From Flectonema sp. DT1601 (Eukaryota; Euglenozoa; Diplonemea; Diplonemida; Diplonemidae): a DNA stretch of 64,000 nt. The position numbers and the translations under genes were made by a program. Positions within the stretch are counted from its first letter, which is position 1. Every line of letters begins with the position of its first letter. A model generated the notes under the pieces. It was not told the DNA's origin. It ran no database searches and saw nothing but the letters and a program-made list of their open reading frames with translations. Of the stretch, positions 1-12,401 are shown piece by piece. The stretch covers positions 868,001 to 932,000 of the forward strand of contig OZ025782.1 in the NCBI GenBank assembly GCA_964019425.1, given 5' to 3'.

Positions 1-3000
1 TGTTTGATGCGATTCAGAACGGGAAGCTGATTGCTGTGGTTCCGTTTGTCGCAAAGGTGTTGGAGCATTCCGTTACTTCAAAAGTCTTCAAACCACCAAA
101 CCCCTGGCTGATGGGAATCCTCAGTCTGCTTGTTGACCTTTACCAGCTTCAGGATCTAAAGTTGACTTTGAAGTTCGAAGTTGAAGTTCTCTGCAAGAAC
201 ATCAATCAGTCAATTAGCAACTTAGCCGACACTAAGGGAGCTCGCACTGCTCAACGTGAGAAGTTGGAGAGCATCAGAAAGGATTTGGAATCAAGAGGAG
301 AGTTAGAACAATCAACTGATTTCAATACTGGTAAAAGACCTCCTTCACATGATCCAAGTCCAAAGGTTGGAGGATACGATGATCAAAGACAACAAGGATG
401 GATTAATCAAAATCAACCAAATATGAATGAAGACAAACTATGGAAGCACGAGGGAGCAGTTCCAAGTCAGGCAGTTCCATCACAGCCGTTAATGCAGCAG
501 CAGTATGTTCCTGGAAGAGGACCAGATCTTCAGGAATTGTGCCACCCAGATATTATTTCTGAAAATGTTGTCATCCCTCAGGGTCAGCACCCACCACAGG
601 CATTAAAACAAATAATGGGATACGCTATATTTAAGGCACTAAAAGACTCTCTCGTTGGTTTTGTAGAACGCAGCGTTACCATCGCGTGCACTACTACAAG
701 AGAGTTAGTAATTAAGGATTACGCCATGGAACCAGATGATGCAGTTGTAATGAAGGCTGCCCTTCAAATGGTGAAGTGTCTGTCTGCTCACCTCGCTATG
801 GTTACCAGCAAGGATATCCTTCGCGCTGCTATTAAGAGTAATTTAACTGGTCAAATGGACCCAGCAATAGTAAACACACTCGTAGAAGATAACCTCCACC
901 TTGGTGTGTCATATGTTGAAAGGTGTGCTACTGACGATGCAGCAAAGCAGATTAAAGAAATATTAATAAAGCCTATGGGTGAAAGAAAGAGAAGACACGA
1001 TGAGCTACAAAAGAAGCCAATGATGATGGCTCTACCTGATCCTTTGAAACCAAAAGATGGTCCAGTTCCATTAGTCTACAAGAATGTTTATGATGACTTC
1101 GCAAATATGAAAACTTCCAGACCAGAAGATCCACTTTCTTCAGAACAGAGAAAGTCACTCGAATTGTTGGACGACATCTTGAGAAGAATTGAAAGTGAAA
1201 CTGAGCAGCACTACAAAACCAACTACAACGGAGCTGGTCCTCCTGATGCCAGTCGTGTCTTGAGTTTAACACAACAGTCTTTCACTGCACAGACTCAGTC
1301 ACCTCAACACGTTGCTATTAAGAAATTACTCTGTCAAATCCCACATCTAATTAAACCAGAGACTGCTAATTTATTTGCGAAGCATATCTTCAACAAAGTA
1401 TTTCAACTTAATGATAAAATTAGTCAAGAAAGGACTCAGAACCTTAACCAACAGCTTCACGTTTCAATTTTATTGAATGAAGTCTGTCTTTTTATCCTTC
1501 AGTCTGCTAGAGACAAGAATACCGACAAGATCGTTGAAGAGTTGACAAGTTTATTTATCCAACATGAGAAGAAGTGGCTGACTAAAGAGATCGCTGTTAA
1601 CTTCATCCGTCTTCGATTAATTGATGTTTCTGAATTTGACAAACATCTGACCAAAGCACTTCAGCAGGGTGAGGGGGATCCACAGCGCAGAATTGTTGAG
1701 TTTGCCGGCAGCATTGTTCAGAAATGTCTCGTTGATGAGAAGTTGACCAGCCAAAGAGATTTGAGAAATACTTTGGACGCACTTGAAAAGATTGCAAAGC
1801 ACGCGAAGTTGGGTCAGCCAACACCACCAGCGACTCCGCCACAGCCGGCACAGCAACAAGCGGCTGCTCAACAAGCAGCGCAGCAGCAACAGCTACAACA
1901 GCAGGTGCAGCAACAAGCAGTGCAGCAGCAGCATCAGCAGGTTCCAGGAGGTCCAATCGTACCTTTACCTGTTGATAAGGGAATTGTACCTGTTGGATCA
2001 AGTCCTTCAAAGTCAGGTCCACCAACTCCTAACTCTCCTGCTTTGAGCGTCTCTAGTGATCCCCAGCCGCAGGGATTGAGACAGCCAATCGTTAAAATCC
2101 CATCACTCCTTCCTTCGAGACAGAATGAACGTGACGAAATCCGCGATAAGGTCTTCCAGTTGTTGTGCGACTGGATTATGATCTGCATGAGGAGACAGGT
2201 TTGTTGTTTCTTTGATTATTGAAATTTATAATTTCTCTTCTATTTTTACTATTTCTGATAACATCAAAACACAAATTACCACAGCAAGCAGCTGCTGAAC
2301 AACCAGAGCAGCCAGCTCCACAAACTCAGGCTATGCAATTCGTAAGCAAGCTGCAGCAGGCTGGGTTACTTAAGGCTGACCACATGCTTGACAAGTTCTT
2401 TGCGCTCCTCATGGAGATCAGTGTTGAGGACTACTGTAGTGAAGCAAGAAGACTATCAGTGTATGTGTTTATTTATTAAACTATCTACTCACGGAGGTAG
2501 TGAAGTTATTTTTGTCCAATAAATTGTTGGTGACAGCAACTCTAAAGCTCATGGCATTCGACAAAATAAATAAAACAGCGATGAAAAGGCCAAGGGGGGA
2601 ATCAGCGGTGCATCACATCCTCACGTGTACCAGTCTGTTGATGCCTTCTCTGATCTTATCGTACTTCTAATTAGGGTATGTGTTGTGCTTGTTTTATAAT
2701 GTTGTTGTACTCTTATCGCTGTTTAATATAAAAGTATCACAATCCAATACACTAATCACAGTGTTGTGCTTGGGGTAACCGCAAAGAAGGAGAGGGTGAA
2801 GAAAGACGTGAGGAAGGAAGACGCTTACAGGCAGAAGTTGCACTCGTTAACAAAGTGTTGTCAGTTGTAAGCAAAGTCTTAATTAACAATCACGACTACC
2901 ATTTTAATCGAACTGAAACCCACTCCGTTACTCTTCAAGATGGACAAGTTGCTCAGGAGGAGTTTAAGCAGCAGCCGTACTTCAGATTTCTTTCGAGTTT

Positions 3001-4132
3001 ATTGCTGGCGTTGAGCCCAACTGGTGACAGTGACTCTGCCAGCCACAATGCTGAGATCTTAGCTCTCTTCGCAAACACACTTCATTATCAATTAGCTCCA
3101 ACCAGACTTCCTGGATTTGCTTTTGCTTGGTTAGAACTTGTGTCTCACAGAATCTTTATGCCAAAACTCCTTTGCACTAAGAACCACGAAGGATGGCCGT
3201 ACTTCCAAAAGCTGTTGGTTGACTGTTTGAAATTCCTCGAGCCATGGTTACGCACAGGTAAACTCACTGAGTCAATCAGACTTCTCTACAAAGGAACTCT
3301 TAAGGTGTTACTCGTTTTGCTTCATGACTTCCCTGAGTTCCTTTGTAATTATCACTTCTCATTCTGTGATGTCATTCCAAAAACTTGCATTCAAATGAGG
3401 AACGTCATATTGTCATCATTCCCTCGCCACATGAAGCTTCCAGATCCACTGACTCCACACCTAAAGGTTGACCGCCTACCTGAAATCTTACAGCCTCCAA
3501 CAATCCTTTCGAAGTACTGCGAGGCCTTGGAATCCATAAATTCTCCAATTCAAAAGGAAGAAGTCGACGCGTTTTTGAACGGAGAAGCTCAGCCAAGTCA
3601 GGAAGAGTGGTTGGGAACTTTAGTTGACAGAGTCAAAGTTAGAGATCCAACAAAGACAGGTTGTGGTTGGAACACTCAACTAATTCATTCACTTGTTCTG
3701 TACGTTGGGATTATTGGACTTGAGCGTAAAAACAACGATCCGAATATTCCTCCAAATGAAACTCATTCGATGGCTCTCTACAAAGAATTGGCTGAGAACC
3801 TCGACCCTGAAGGTCGTTACATCTTTATTGGAGCTCTGACTAACCAGTTGCGTTTCCCAAACAACCACACGTACTACTTCAGTACAATAATTCTTCAGTT
3901 ATTTGAAGACAATCCAGAACAGGAGGCTTTACAAGAACAGATTACTAGAGTCTTACTTGAGAGACTTGTCGTTAACAGACCTCACCCATGGGGACTACTA
4001 ATCACCTTCTTAGAACTCATGAAGAACACTCGGTACTCATTCTGGAGTAAGAAGTTTATTAACAAGTCTCCAGATGTTAAGAGACTCTTCGACTCCGTTG
4101 CTGTTCAATCCCACGTTGGTCTTAACAAGTAG
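1..4132 (+). CDS. CNOT1: CNOT1 (NOT1), scaffold of the CCR4-NOT deadenylase complex, 3' part, four exons
   Basis: Large cytoplasmic scaffold that gathers the deadenylases and NOT modules for mRNA decay. The window opens inside the gene; base 3 is the first base of a codon. Exons 3..2198, 2285..2460, 2579..2675 and 2762..4132 join in frame to about 1279 residues. Introns are 86, 118 and 86 bp, with GTTTGT or GTATGT donors and ACAG acceptors. Early residues (GKLIAVVPFVAKVLE, FKPPNPW) match the end of the CAF1-binding MIF4G region of animal CNOT1. The stretch around residues 195-320 is the CNOT9-binding DUF3819 region. A Gln/Pro-rich linker lies near 1840-2060. The last ~420 residues are the NOT1 C-terminal domain (LVLLHDFPEFLCNYH, QITRVLLERLVVNRPHPWG), ending at TAG. 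The exon 3 join gives HVYQSVDAFSDLIVLLI, as expected from the family. Family assignment is certain; splice sites are inferred from frame and homology. Confidence 0.96.
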
Positions 4133-4195
4133 TTCAATTCTACGAAGGCTGAGTCACGACAAAAAAATATTAAAAAGCAACAAAAAAAAAAAAAA

Positions 4196-4226
<31 letters not shown>

Positions 4227-5128
4227 AGGGTCTTCTCTTTGGGGTAATAGTTTTAACAAGACGGAACTGAAATATATAAAATCAAGAAAAAAATGTCGAA
4301 GAAAAAAAGACAATCTTATTTACTTTCTTATTCTCCCTTTTCCTTTTTCGAACTCTAAATATTCGGGTGTGAAGCATCCAACGAACAAAGTAAATAATGA
4401 CAACAGTGTTTAGTATGAAAGAGAAACGATCAAAATGCTAATAGAGAGTGTTGCAGTGAATTAAATAAATGAAATCATCAATAAAAATAGTAACGCATCC
4501 AACATAGGCACATCCTGACGAGGAAAGTTGCTCGGTTTGTTTTTTCTTTAATGCGCTCTTAGCTAAGTTTACGTGTTCTGTTTCTAGCTGGTTTTCAAAC
4601 ACTCCCTCCCGCCTCCTAAGTGTGATTCCGATCTTTGCCCTCTGCGTCCCTCTCCCAATACATTTGAAACAGAACTAGTCGTCTTATGACATCTTTTCTT
4701 TTTTATTTGACGCCTCTTAACTAATCTTTATTAGTGTTTAAAGTAAGCCATGTTTGTGTAGCTGGTCCTTCAATAGCTTATCATGGTGGAATGCTACAGA
4801 CAAGTTAGCTATTTTGCTTCTCATTGCGAATGCTTGCCTCGTCACAGACTCAAAAAAAAAAAGAAAGACCTCCCCCGCATTAAAAAAAAGAGAAAAAGGA
4901 TTTCCCCTCGTTCGCGCAGTTTCTTCGTTTCTTCATTTTTTTATTTTTTGCCTTTCGACTTATTAGGAAATTCGTTTTTTGTTTGTATTATTATTTCTAT
5001 TGTAGGTTTCATATCAGTAATATGTGTCGTGGTATGAACTAACCGACTCCTTTAACAATCTCCTGTTGTACAAAACAATCAGTTTTCCGCCACGTTATTT
5101 GAATTTAAACAGAAAGAACAAAAGGAAC
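4133..5128. other. Intergenic region between CNOT1 and SFT2
   Basis: No supported gene. Just after the CNOT1 stop lie two long A runs (about 4180-4225). The rest is AT-rich, with pyrimidine tracts near 4320-4350 and 4920-4990 and AATAAA-like signals near 4465-4485. Short open frames here are low-complexity Lys/Phe runs and not convincing. Confidence 0.6.
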
Positions 5129-5676
5129 ATGCCGACTCTCCTCTCACTAAATGTCGAAGAGGCGGAGGAAAATACTTCTTGGTTCCCAGACATGAGTTGG
5201 AAGGATCGTGTTCAGGGATTCATCGCTTGCTGCTGCCTTGGATTCCTATGTTCAGTGCTGTCGTGGTTTACGTTGGCTTCTCGTCACATGGTGAAGTACA
5301 GTGTAATGATGAGTATAGGTAATTTAATATCTCTCGCAAGTACTGGTTTTCTTGTTGGGTTTAGGAGACAGGTTACGACGATGTTTCATGAAAAACGACA
5401 AATAGCAACCGGAATTTATTTGCTGGCGTTAGCCGGGACGATTGTAGCAGCGGTGGTAGTACACAATGCGCTGCTCGCAATATTGCTGTCTGCTGTGCAG
5501 GTATGCGTGTTATCTACTTTAACAGTTTTCTGTTTTACAGGTAAACTTTTAGATGGAACAAACAATAAACAAAACAGTACTGCGCACTAGTATGGTATTG
5601 TTTATCATATATTCCTTATGGAAGAGATATGTTTCTTAGCTGTTTAAAAGGTATCTGTGGAGGTGTAATGAAGTAG
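5129..5676 (+). CDS. SFT2-family vesicle transport membrane protein, two exons
   Basis: Small four-helix membrane protein of the SFT2/GOT1 type, acting in traffic to and within the Golgi. Exon 1 is 5129..5500 and exon 2 is 5578..5676, joined in phase across a 77 bp intron (donor GTATGC, acceptor ACAG); 156 residues. MSWKDRVQGFIACCCLG, GNLISLASTGFLVG and the MFHEKRQIAT loop follow the family pattern. The last helix lies in exon 2 and ends in WYCLSYIPYGRDM, the diagnostic SFT2 C-terminal sequence. Reading through the intron would lose it, which supports the splice. An in-frame ATG-free extension lies upstream; the ATG at 5129 gives a normal N-terminus. Confidence 0.93.
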
Positions 5677-5940
5677 TTGATCTTACTATTCAAGAAGACT
5701 TGGAGGGGTTTGTGTTGATACCTGAATCTTGGTTCCGCGACAACTTTACTTTTTTACGTTTCCCTAACCTGCGGTAACACCTGTCCGTTCTATCTACCAA
5801 TCTCTCTTTTATAATAAAACATCAATTGAATTGTTGTCTAGGTTTGGTCTCGTTATTTATATGTTCTTGTGATGCATATCTTATTGTTAATTATCTTATT
5901 ATCAATCAATTCTTCAATCACATTATCTATTCAGTTAAAT

Positions 5941-6789
5941 ATGGATAAGTACGAATATCAGAGTCCGGACCAATGTCCTTCAACAGCAGAGAATGAGTCG
6001 CTTCTCGGGTTTGTCATTACCTTCCATATGTAGTTTTGTTGAATACCACAGTTTGTAGTAACTTTGTAATCACTAAAAAATAAAAACAGGTCATACAGTG
6101 GACTTGTACTGTTCTTCGGAAGTCGCAGAGTAGCTAACGGGACGTTATTTATTACAAGCAAACAATGCTACTGGAGACCTGATGAGATGAATGCTGTTAC
6201 GGGTACGAGGTCAACTGGTTATTTATTGAAATGGGAAGATATTTGTATGCACGCTGTGTGTAGTGATGTGGGTGTCTTGAGTATGCCGCATATTTATTGC
6301 ATGGCTTCGAGGGAGTTGGAGGAAGAAGTTGCGGAGATAAATATGAATTTAGAAACAAATGAAAACACCAACGATATCAGATTCGCACCAATCACTCCCA
6401 GCAGTGAATTGCTGCAACAACTCTTCGATTTGTTTGGTAAGGCCGTGGATATGATTGACGATGAAGGTGATTTTCAGGGTTCGTTTATCTGCAATGGTGA
6501 CTTTAATTCGGAAAAGAGAAAACTAAGTGAAAGAGAGTCCGAAGACGATGTATTTACTTCCATCGACCCAGAGATGCTAAAGAAGTTACTACCTGACGGT
6601 ACTGACTTACCACTCGAGGAAGTAGAGAGACGTCTTGCTGAGTGGGATTCTAAACTTGTAATTGAAGGAGATGAAGAGCAACAAGGAGGAGGTATAAATG
6701 AATGTCTTGCTGGTAACAAATATCATCCGTACTCTCACAATCGCGTTAGAGGACAGGGAAATAGAGGAGAAAATAGCGGTCACAGATAA
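5941..6789 (+). CDS. pICln (methylosome subunit, SMN-complex assembly chaperone), two exons
   Basis: pICln is a PH-like chaperone that holds Sm proteins for PRMT5 methylation and delivers them to the SMN complex during snRNP assembly. Exon 1 is 5941..6008 and exon 2 is 6090..6789; the 81 bp intron has a GTTTGT donor and ACAG acceptor. The spliced protein reads GSYSGLVLFFGSRRVANGTL, then CYW and the LKWEDICMHAV strand, matching the pICln PH-like fold (family: G-T-L-Y-I, SLEYPTISLHALSR). FAPITPSSELLQQLFDLF matches the family's F-x-P-x-x-x-x-x-L-x-x-M-F helix, followed by the usual acidic region. The C-terminal ~45 residues (Gly/Asn/Arg-rich) are not conserved and may hide another splice. An snRNP factor fits an intron-bearing host. 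Confidence 0.85.
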
Positions 6790-7042
6790 TCGGCTAGTTG
6801 GTCGCAACTTTGGTTTAAGAGGGTCAAAACTATCCATCCAATGTAGTTGGCAGGTAGTCTACCTGTCGGATGGTTTATTCCGTTAGTTCTTTTATTTTAG
6901 TAAGGACATGGAATTGGATCACTGACGTCCTATTTAAAGGCGAATGGAAATAATAAAACATGAAATAATTTTGAATTACCATAATTTACTTTGAACCTTT
7001 AATTCTTATTCAGGTTTATGTTAGCAGACTAACGACAACAAC

Positions 7043-7678
7043 ATGGTGATGCTAACAGAAGTTATGAGATTACAGAATCCGATGATTGAACCGTCAGGGA
7101 GAAGGTCGTCAGTTATATCTCAGGTGTTGAACGCTCATCCTGATCAACCAGTTTACGCGTCATGTTCAAATGCAGAAAGTGTGAGAAGAATGGAAGAAAC
7201 TCTTCAAACTGTGAATGCACCAATTTATAAATCAAGTGGACAAAAGAAGATTCCTTCACAGAGTACACCTTCTCAATCATCTCCGAAGAAGTCATCTCAC
7301 TCACAGAGGGTTTACTACTCACCATCACAACCTTCATCTGTCTTCAATGTACCGACTAATGAAGTAATTGATTCCTTTTCACCACCACAACCACCACCTC
7401 AAATATCCCTAAATGAACCTGTTGAACCTGTTGAACCACCAAAGTCTCGAATGATGGAACTCTGTAGTGAGTGGAAGCGACACGCTGATCAGTTGCAAGG
7501 ATCTCTATTCTCTCATCATCGAGATATCGGTAGAATGAGTTTGAGTCGTCAATCGGTACCAACGAACACGATTCCGAAAAACACAACTCTACCTCGGCCA
7601 GTCAAGCAGACAGTTGAAGAAGATTTGATAGTTCTCAATTCATTAGAAGATTCTCCAATCCCATTTCTCTACCAGTAG
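7043..7678 (+). CDS. Unrecognised Ser/Pro/Gln-rich, probably disordered protein
   Basis: An ATG-to-TAG frame of 211 residues in line with its neighbours (253 bp after pICln, 239 bp before the TPR gene). I do not recognise it. The middle (residues about 65-140) is Ser/Pro/Gln-rich with short repeats (PSQS, VEPVEPP). Two segments look ordered: near residues 25-60 (VLNAHPDQPVYASC) and near 145-160 (MMELCSEWKRHADQLQ, a short amphipathic helix). The preceding bases resemble a splice acceptor (TTCAG, 7010-7014), so an upstream exon is possible. Coding potential rests on length and lack of a better overlapping frame. Confidence 0.5.
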   Translation: MVMLTEVMRLQNPMIEPSGRRSSVISQVLNAHPDQPVYASCSNAESVRRMEETLQTVNAPIYKSSGQKKIPSQSTPSQSSPKKSSHSQRVYYSPSQPSSVFNVPTNEVIDSFSPPQPPPQISLNEPVEPVEPPKSRMMELCSEWKRHADQLQGSLFSHHRDIGRMSLSRQSVPTNTIPKNTTLPRPVKQTVEEDLIVLNSLEDSPIPFLYQ

Positions 7679-7917
7679 TTACTAGTGGACTTATCAAAGG
7701 ATTATGATTGATATTATTGTTCACTTTTTGTTTAGTTATTTTGTACATATCTATCCTTTCCTATTTATGAATTTAGATTACTTAACGAGCAATGGAAACG
7801 AAAACTCTCGTTCCTTGCGCGATTCCTTGTCTTTCTGTATTGTATTTCTGCGACTCGGTACTATGAAGAGCCTGACTTGTTTTCTTAAATTATGTTTTCT
7901 TCAGGAGGGGGAGGTAG

Positions 7918-9984
7918 ATGAACAATCTTCTGTATCGTGGTATTGAACACTATAACAAAGGGAGGTATGAATTAGCAGTCACAGACTTTACGGAATGCAT
8001 TCAAAATGACACAATAATGAAAGCGGCGCTGGGATGGAGGGGATCGACGTATTTCAAGATGGCAGAATTTGGCCGAGCAGCCGAAGACTTTTCTAAGGGA
8101 GAAGAGACTCCAGAAATGCTATGGAACTGGGGAAATTCACTCTATCACGACTGCAAGATTGAGGGGGCCAAGAAAGTACTGTCACGCATAGCAGATGACC
8201 CGCGGGCATCGAGAGTCCTGAAAATGGTTGACGCGTCAAATACAAACAACAGCAGCAACACCTCTCGACAGACAAACCAAACAACTTGCAGATCACCTGT
8301 TCAATTATTGTTAAGAGTAATTACTGAATCACATAAAGAATCGAATGATCATTGGCAGTGGTCTCTAAGTTCTAATAATTCTGTTTATACTTGGATGATC
8401 ACTTTTCGTTATCCGAATGTTGACATTAACACAAAAATAGAATTCGAGAAGAACTTATTGGCCCCACCAAAAGTAAGTATTGTGTCCCCTCGCGTATCTT
8501 CGAGTAATATTTTTGGAGGTGCGTTGTGTTTGCATGAGTTGAGTACTTCAGTATGGAATTTAAGAACCCTCCCTGAGTTTATTGTGTCACTTCACTATTT
8601 CTTATCATCTTGTGAAGTTGATGTTCGCGACAGATCGATTCCGTATTCTCAAACTGAGATATTAGACGGCCACATGCACATCGCAGCATCTCACACTGAT
8701 TGGGGACTGCAGCCTAAAAAAGTCATGAATCGATTAGAGTCTGCCAAGCAGTTCCAACAACAAGGTGAACAGGAATTTAATAAAGGAGCATACATTAAAT
8801 CAACCGAATTATTTAAGAAAGCGATTAGAAATAATCCAAAAATTGGAACCCGGCATTGGCTGGGAGCCTCCCTCTTAATGGAAGGAAATTATAAAGAATC
8901 AGTAAAACAATTACAGCAACTGCTATCTGAACAACCTTCTGGCTATGCACCGACATTAGTTATTCATTTAGCAACAGGTTGCTTTCATCTAAGAGAGTAT
9001 AAAAGAAGTGCTGAAATATTATTGAAGGCAGCAGAGTTCGACTCTAGAAACTCATTGCAGCTGACCAAAACTGAGCCAACAAACGTTCAACTGGCTGAAG
9101 AAATGTTTTACATAGCAATATCAGAGTACATCCCAAAAGTGGTGGATACTAAGTCAACAAGTCACATTATGAAATTACAACTTCGATGTGAAGATATCCT
9201 CCTCAGGAGAACTTATGGACAGAAATCACGTTTATTCAGTGCTCTCAGAACACTTCGTAGAACACCGAAGGACGCAGCTGCAAAGCTAACCGTCGTATCT
9301 CTGGAAGCTGATAGACACTTTGGAAGAGGTGAGTACTCACAATTCGCGAAGCTTTTAGAACAGAAATTAGCTCTTGAAAAGAGGATCGGAAGAGAAATTA
9401 AAGACACTAAATATCAGCTTGGAGTTGCATATTTTAATTTGGGGCAACTGAAGAAGTCGGAAGAGCACTTCAACGACTGCGGACAAATACCAGAAGCTGA
9501 CTTACATATCATATCTGATATCCAACGATATGTCTCATTGTTTGGAGGATACGATAAAGTCCCGACTGAAGCTCTTCATTTGATGGCGAGAGGGAGGTAT
9601 TGTGTTCAGAATAACAAAACTAATTCAGCAATAACATATTTATCAGAATGCATCGATATCGTTTCTGCCATCAGCGTCGTCTTAGTTGACGCTCATCAGT
9701 GGAGGGGTCTTTGTTTCTTCAACTCATCCGATTTTCAGTCAGCTCTTCTTGATTTTGTGACAGTTGAGGCATTCTATCCGACTCTTCCTCGTAGTCTTTG
9801 GGATGTCGCAAACACGCAATTTCGAACTGCTCACTTCGAAGAATCGCGAAGGACTGCCGAGCGGGGGTTACAATCCACCACAGTCGGTGATCCTCATCAC
9901 GAGAAGTTCATTCACCTCATCAGTCTTGCTGACGATGCTCTGGACCAGGTGGCGTCTCAGAGATTATTGCTGGCAAATAAATAA
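7918..9984 (+). CDS. Tetratricopeptide-repeat (TPR) protein, 688 residues
   Basis: Intronless frame built from TPR-like helical pairs. Clear units are near residues 1-35 (LLYRGIEHYNKGRYELAVTD), about 275-345 (QQQGEQEFNKGAYIKSTELF; HWLGASLLMEGNYKES), about 480-520 (YQLGVAYFNLGQLKKSEEHF) and about 560-620. Residues about 110-260 lack the repeat and hold a separate, unrecognised domain. TPRs form protein-binding superhelices; no catalytic motif or partner can be named. The ATG follows a purine-rich AGGAGGGGGAGGTAG stretch. No signal peptide or membrane segment is seen. Confidence 0.8.
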   Translation: MNNLLYRGIEHYNKGRYELAVTDFTECIQNDTIMKAALGWRGSTYFKMAEFGRAAEDFSKGEETPEMLWNWGNSLYHDCKIEGAKKVLSRIADDPRASRVLKMVDASNTNNSSNTSRQTNQTTCRSPVQLLLRVITESHKESNDHWQWSLSSNNSVYTWMITFRYPNVDINTKIEFEKNLLAPPKVSIVSPRVSSSNIFGGALCLHELSTSVWNLRTLPEFIVSLHYFLSSCEVDVRDRSIPYSQTEILDGHMHIAASHTDWGLQPKKVMNRLESAKQFQQQGEQEFNKGAYIKSTELFKKAIRNNPKIGTRHWLGASLLMEGNYKESVKQLQQLLSEQPSGYAPTLVIHLATGCFHLREYKRSAEILLKAAEFDSRNSLQLTKTEPTNVQLAEEMFYIAISEYIPKVVDTKSTSHIMKLQLRCEDILLRRTYGQKSRLFSALRTLRRTPKDAAAKLTVVSLEADRHFGRGEYSQFAKLLEQKLALEKRIGREIKDTKYQLGVAYFNLGQLKKSEEHFNDCGQIPEADLHIISDIQRYVSLFGGYDKVPTEALHLMARGRYCVQNNKTNSAITYLSECIDIVSAISVVLVDAHQWRGLCFFNSSDFQSALLDFVTVEAFYPTLPRSLWDVANTQFRTAHFEESRRTAERGLQSTTVGDPHHEKFIHLISLADDALDQVASQRLLLANK

Positions 9985-10994
9985 CACGAAAATAGCAATC
10001 AGTTCTCTCCTCACATGCTGCTTATTGCAGTCTCACACTTGTATCTGTTTTTAGTAATAATAAAATTTTAATGAATGAAATTTCGACATAGCCCCCTTTT
10101 TGGGGAACTATTATTAGTTAACGGGTTTAGAGTCCTTAAAAGATGGAACCATCTATTACTATGTCCACTCGTGGTACCGTACCCAACATTTTTATTTTCT
10201 TTTTAAAATTATTATTCTTATTCTTGTTTTCCCTTCTCAACTTCCATCTATGCTTGCGATGTACACTAGTAGAGAGACAGCTGAAGTCTTTTCCCTTTTC
10301 CATTCGTTCATTATTAAACCCGCATATATATTGGATATCACACATTATTAAATAAGTAACAACACATGAGGATCTAATGGTGGTCTACACGACTCTTCGT
10401 CTGGTAAATGGCATGTTCTTTTAGTAACAAAGTGCTGTCTGATTTTTAAGCGGATATCATAAGCTATAATATTTATATTTTTTTTTTTTTTTTTGGTTTT
10501 TTTTTTAATTTTTTTTTTTTTTTTTTTTATTCGAATTTTTCCGTTCCTGGAAATATATGTTGTCATATTTATTATTCTGTTTTTATTGGTTTTTTTTCTT
10601 TTTCTTTTTTTTTTTCTCTTCTTCTTTTCCCCTTATTGTTTTGTTTTTTATTCTACACGAAAACAGTAAAGAGTGCTCACGTGTCGGAGCTCAAGTATCA
10701 AAACTAATACGTTCAGTAGGTGTCCAGCTGTTTACTATTTGTCTGTAATTAATCAGACCAATTACTTGTCGCTCACTGAGTATTGCCTTGAAACGCCTTC
10801 AATGTGTAACTGGGTGCCCGAGGAGCTGAAATTGGAAGTAAAAAGCGCAGGCCACCAAAGTTTCTGGTTTGTCGGTGACAGGTTTTTTGCATCGCCTTTA
10901 GAAAGGAAGTTGTTGTCTGACATTCTGTAAGTCAGCAAGTAGATAGGATCTTCTGTTTTATTATTTTTTATTATTTTCTGTTAATGTTTGAAGT

Positions 10995-11282
10995 TTAATC
11001 AAAAGTAGAATACTTCTGATCTTCAGATGCAACTATTTTACAAAACGTAAATACCGCCACCGAGTACGAAGTGAGTTCACCGAATGAAATCAATTCACTC
11101 GCAGATGAAAAACGGACAAAGAGTCCGCAAGAACAGTCTGAATGATGGCAAAGTTTCTTCTGAAAGACAATAGTAAACTGAATACTCGCTGTGCGTTTCT
11201 TCTTGGCACTCGTGCACTGGACGAGAATAAGTTTGCAGAACAGAAGAAGAAACATCCAACACATACATTGAGTACTCAGCAT
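10995..11282 (-). CDS. Possible small secreted Cys-containing protein (weak)
   Basis: Frame of 95 residues from the ATG at 11282. It starts with a short basic-free head and a strongly hydrophobic segment (CMCWMFLLLFCKLILVQCTSA) resembling a signal peptide, followed by KKKR and a CHHSDCSC cluster. No homology recognised. The frame is short and in AT-rich DNA, so chance is a real alternative. Confidence 0.2.
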   Translation of the reverse strand: MLSTQCMCWMFLLLFCKLILVQCTSAKKKRTASIQFTIVFQKKLCHHSDCSCGLFVRFSSASELISFGELTSYSVAVFTFCKIVASEDQKYSTFD

Positions 11283-12375
11283 TTTTAGTTTGGTCACTGC
11301 CGTTGATCTCGGGTACTTCCCGTTATAGTTTAACAACCCAAAATGATTGAATTGAATAAGCTAGTCTCGCCCTCCCTCCCACATATCTATATTCTCCAAG
11401 GGAGGCCCTTTTCAGGATCTCCCTATCAGTCGGTGAGAATTAATACACGTTTCCAAACAAGTAACGTGTTTTTGTCTATTTGACAATAAAGTAACCCTTT
11501 CGGACTATTACAATCTTCCTGCAGTTGGGTGGCGGGAGTGATGCGTACACAATAGCCAACTTGTTCACTGAATATCAACTTATTCAAAAGAATATCAACT
11601 TTCGTCGGGCACTTTCCCGTTACGAAACATGCTTTAGTTCTGTTTTGTTCTTTTTTCTTTTTTATAATTCTGTCACCTTTTTGTGTGGTTTCATTGTTGG
11701 TGCAAAAACTCTGTCAAAGCTTTTTTCGTATTTGGTGAGTATCACCCTTTTGCACTTTCATTGTTCGCCGACTATTTTTCAGGAAAATCCCCCGAATTTC
11801 TACAATTGTTCCGAAAACTTCTAACTCTCTTGAAATGCAATGCCCTGCCTGCCGATCGAAACCTTCACACGTATGTAAACCATGCGTACGTATGTTGAAA
11901 TTAATGGAAGTTTTCTAAAACTGTTGTGTGACGTTTCCCCCTTTTCTTTTGTTTCCTAACCAATGAGAATCGTTGCAGCACTAAATAGAAATTAGTTAGT
12001 TATAGTTTGTGGACAAACAAACTTATCTTGGTTAGTGAAACTTATTCTTTTTCATAACTCAACAGTACGTTGTTAGTCAGATAAATCAACGTTTGCGTCA
12101 CACGATCTTCTCATTCTCTGTCGGGTGATCAGTTTTTGTGTACAGACAATATGTTTTTTTCTCCCCACGTTTTTTTTCTTCTAAATCCGGTCTAATCAGT
12201 GAAACGTAGAATCATCTGACCGCGTCGCAGACGATTATCTTTTTCTTTTTACTTGCAGCTCAGGCCACTTAAAACCGGTCCGGAGCAGTTAAGACCTAAA
12301 ACTGACTGTCATAGTTATTCGTGTTGTCCTTCGGTAAGCTCCTTTCAATATTAATACTTAGGACGGGGTGAACTG

Positions 12376-12401
12376 ACCCGGTCATGTTTCCGGGTTTTTT
12401 A
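12376..12401 (+). terminator. Hairpin followed by T6, RNA terminator-like
   Basis: Six-base stem ACCCGG / CCGGGT with an 8-base loop, directly followed by six T. The form resembles an RNA polymerase III 3' end or a stable 3' hairpin of a small RNA. No A/B box or snRNA signature was recognised upstream, so its use is unknown. Confidence 0.3.
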
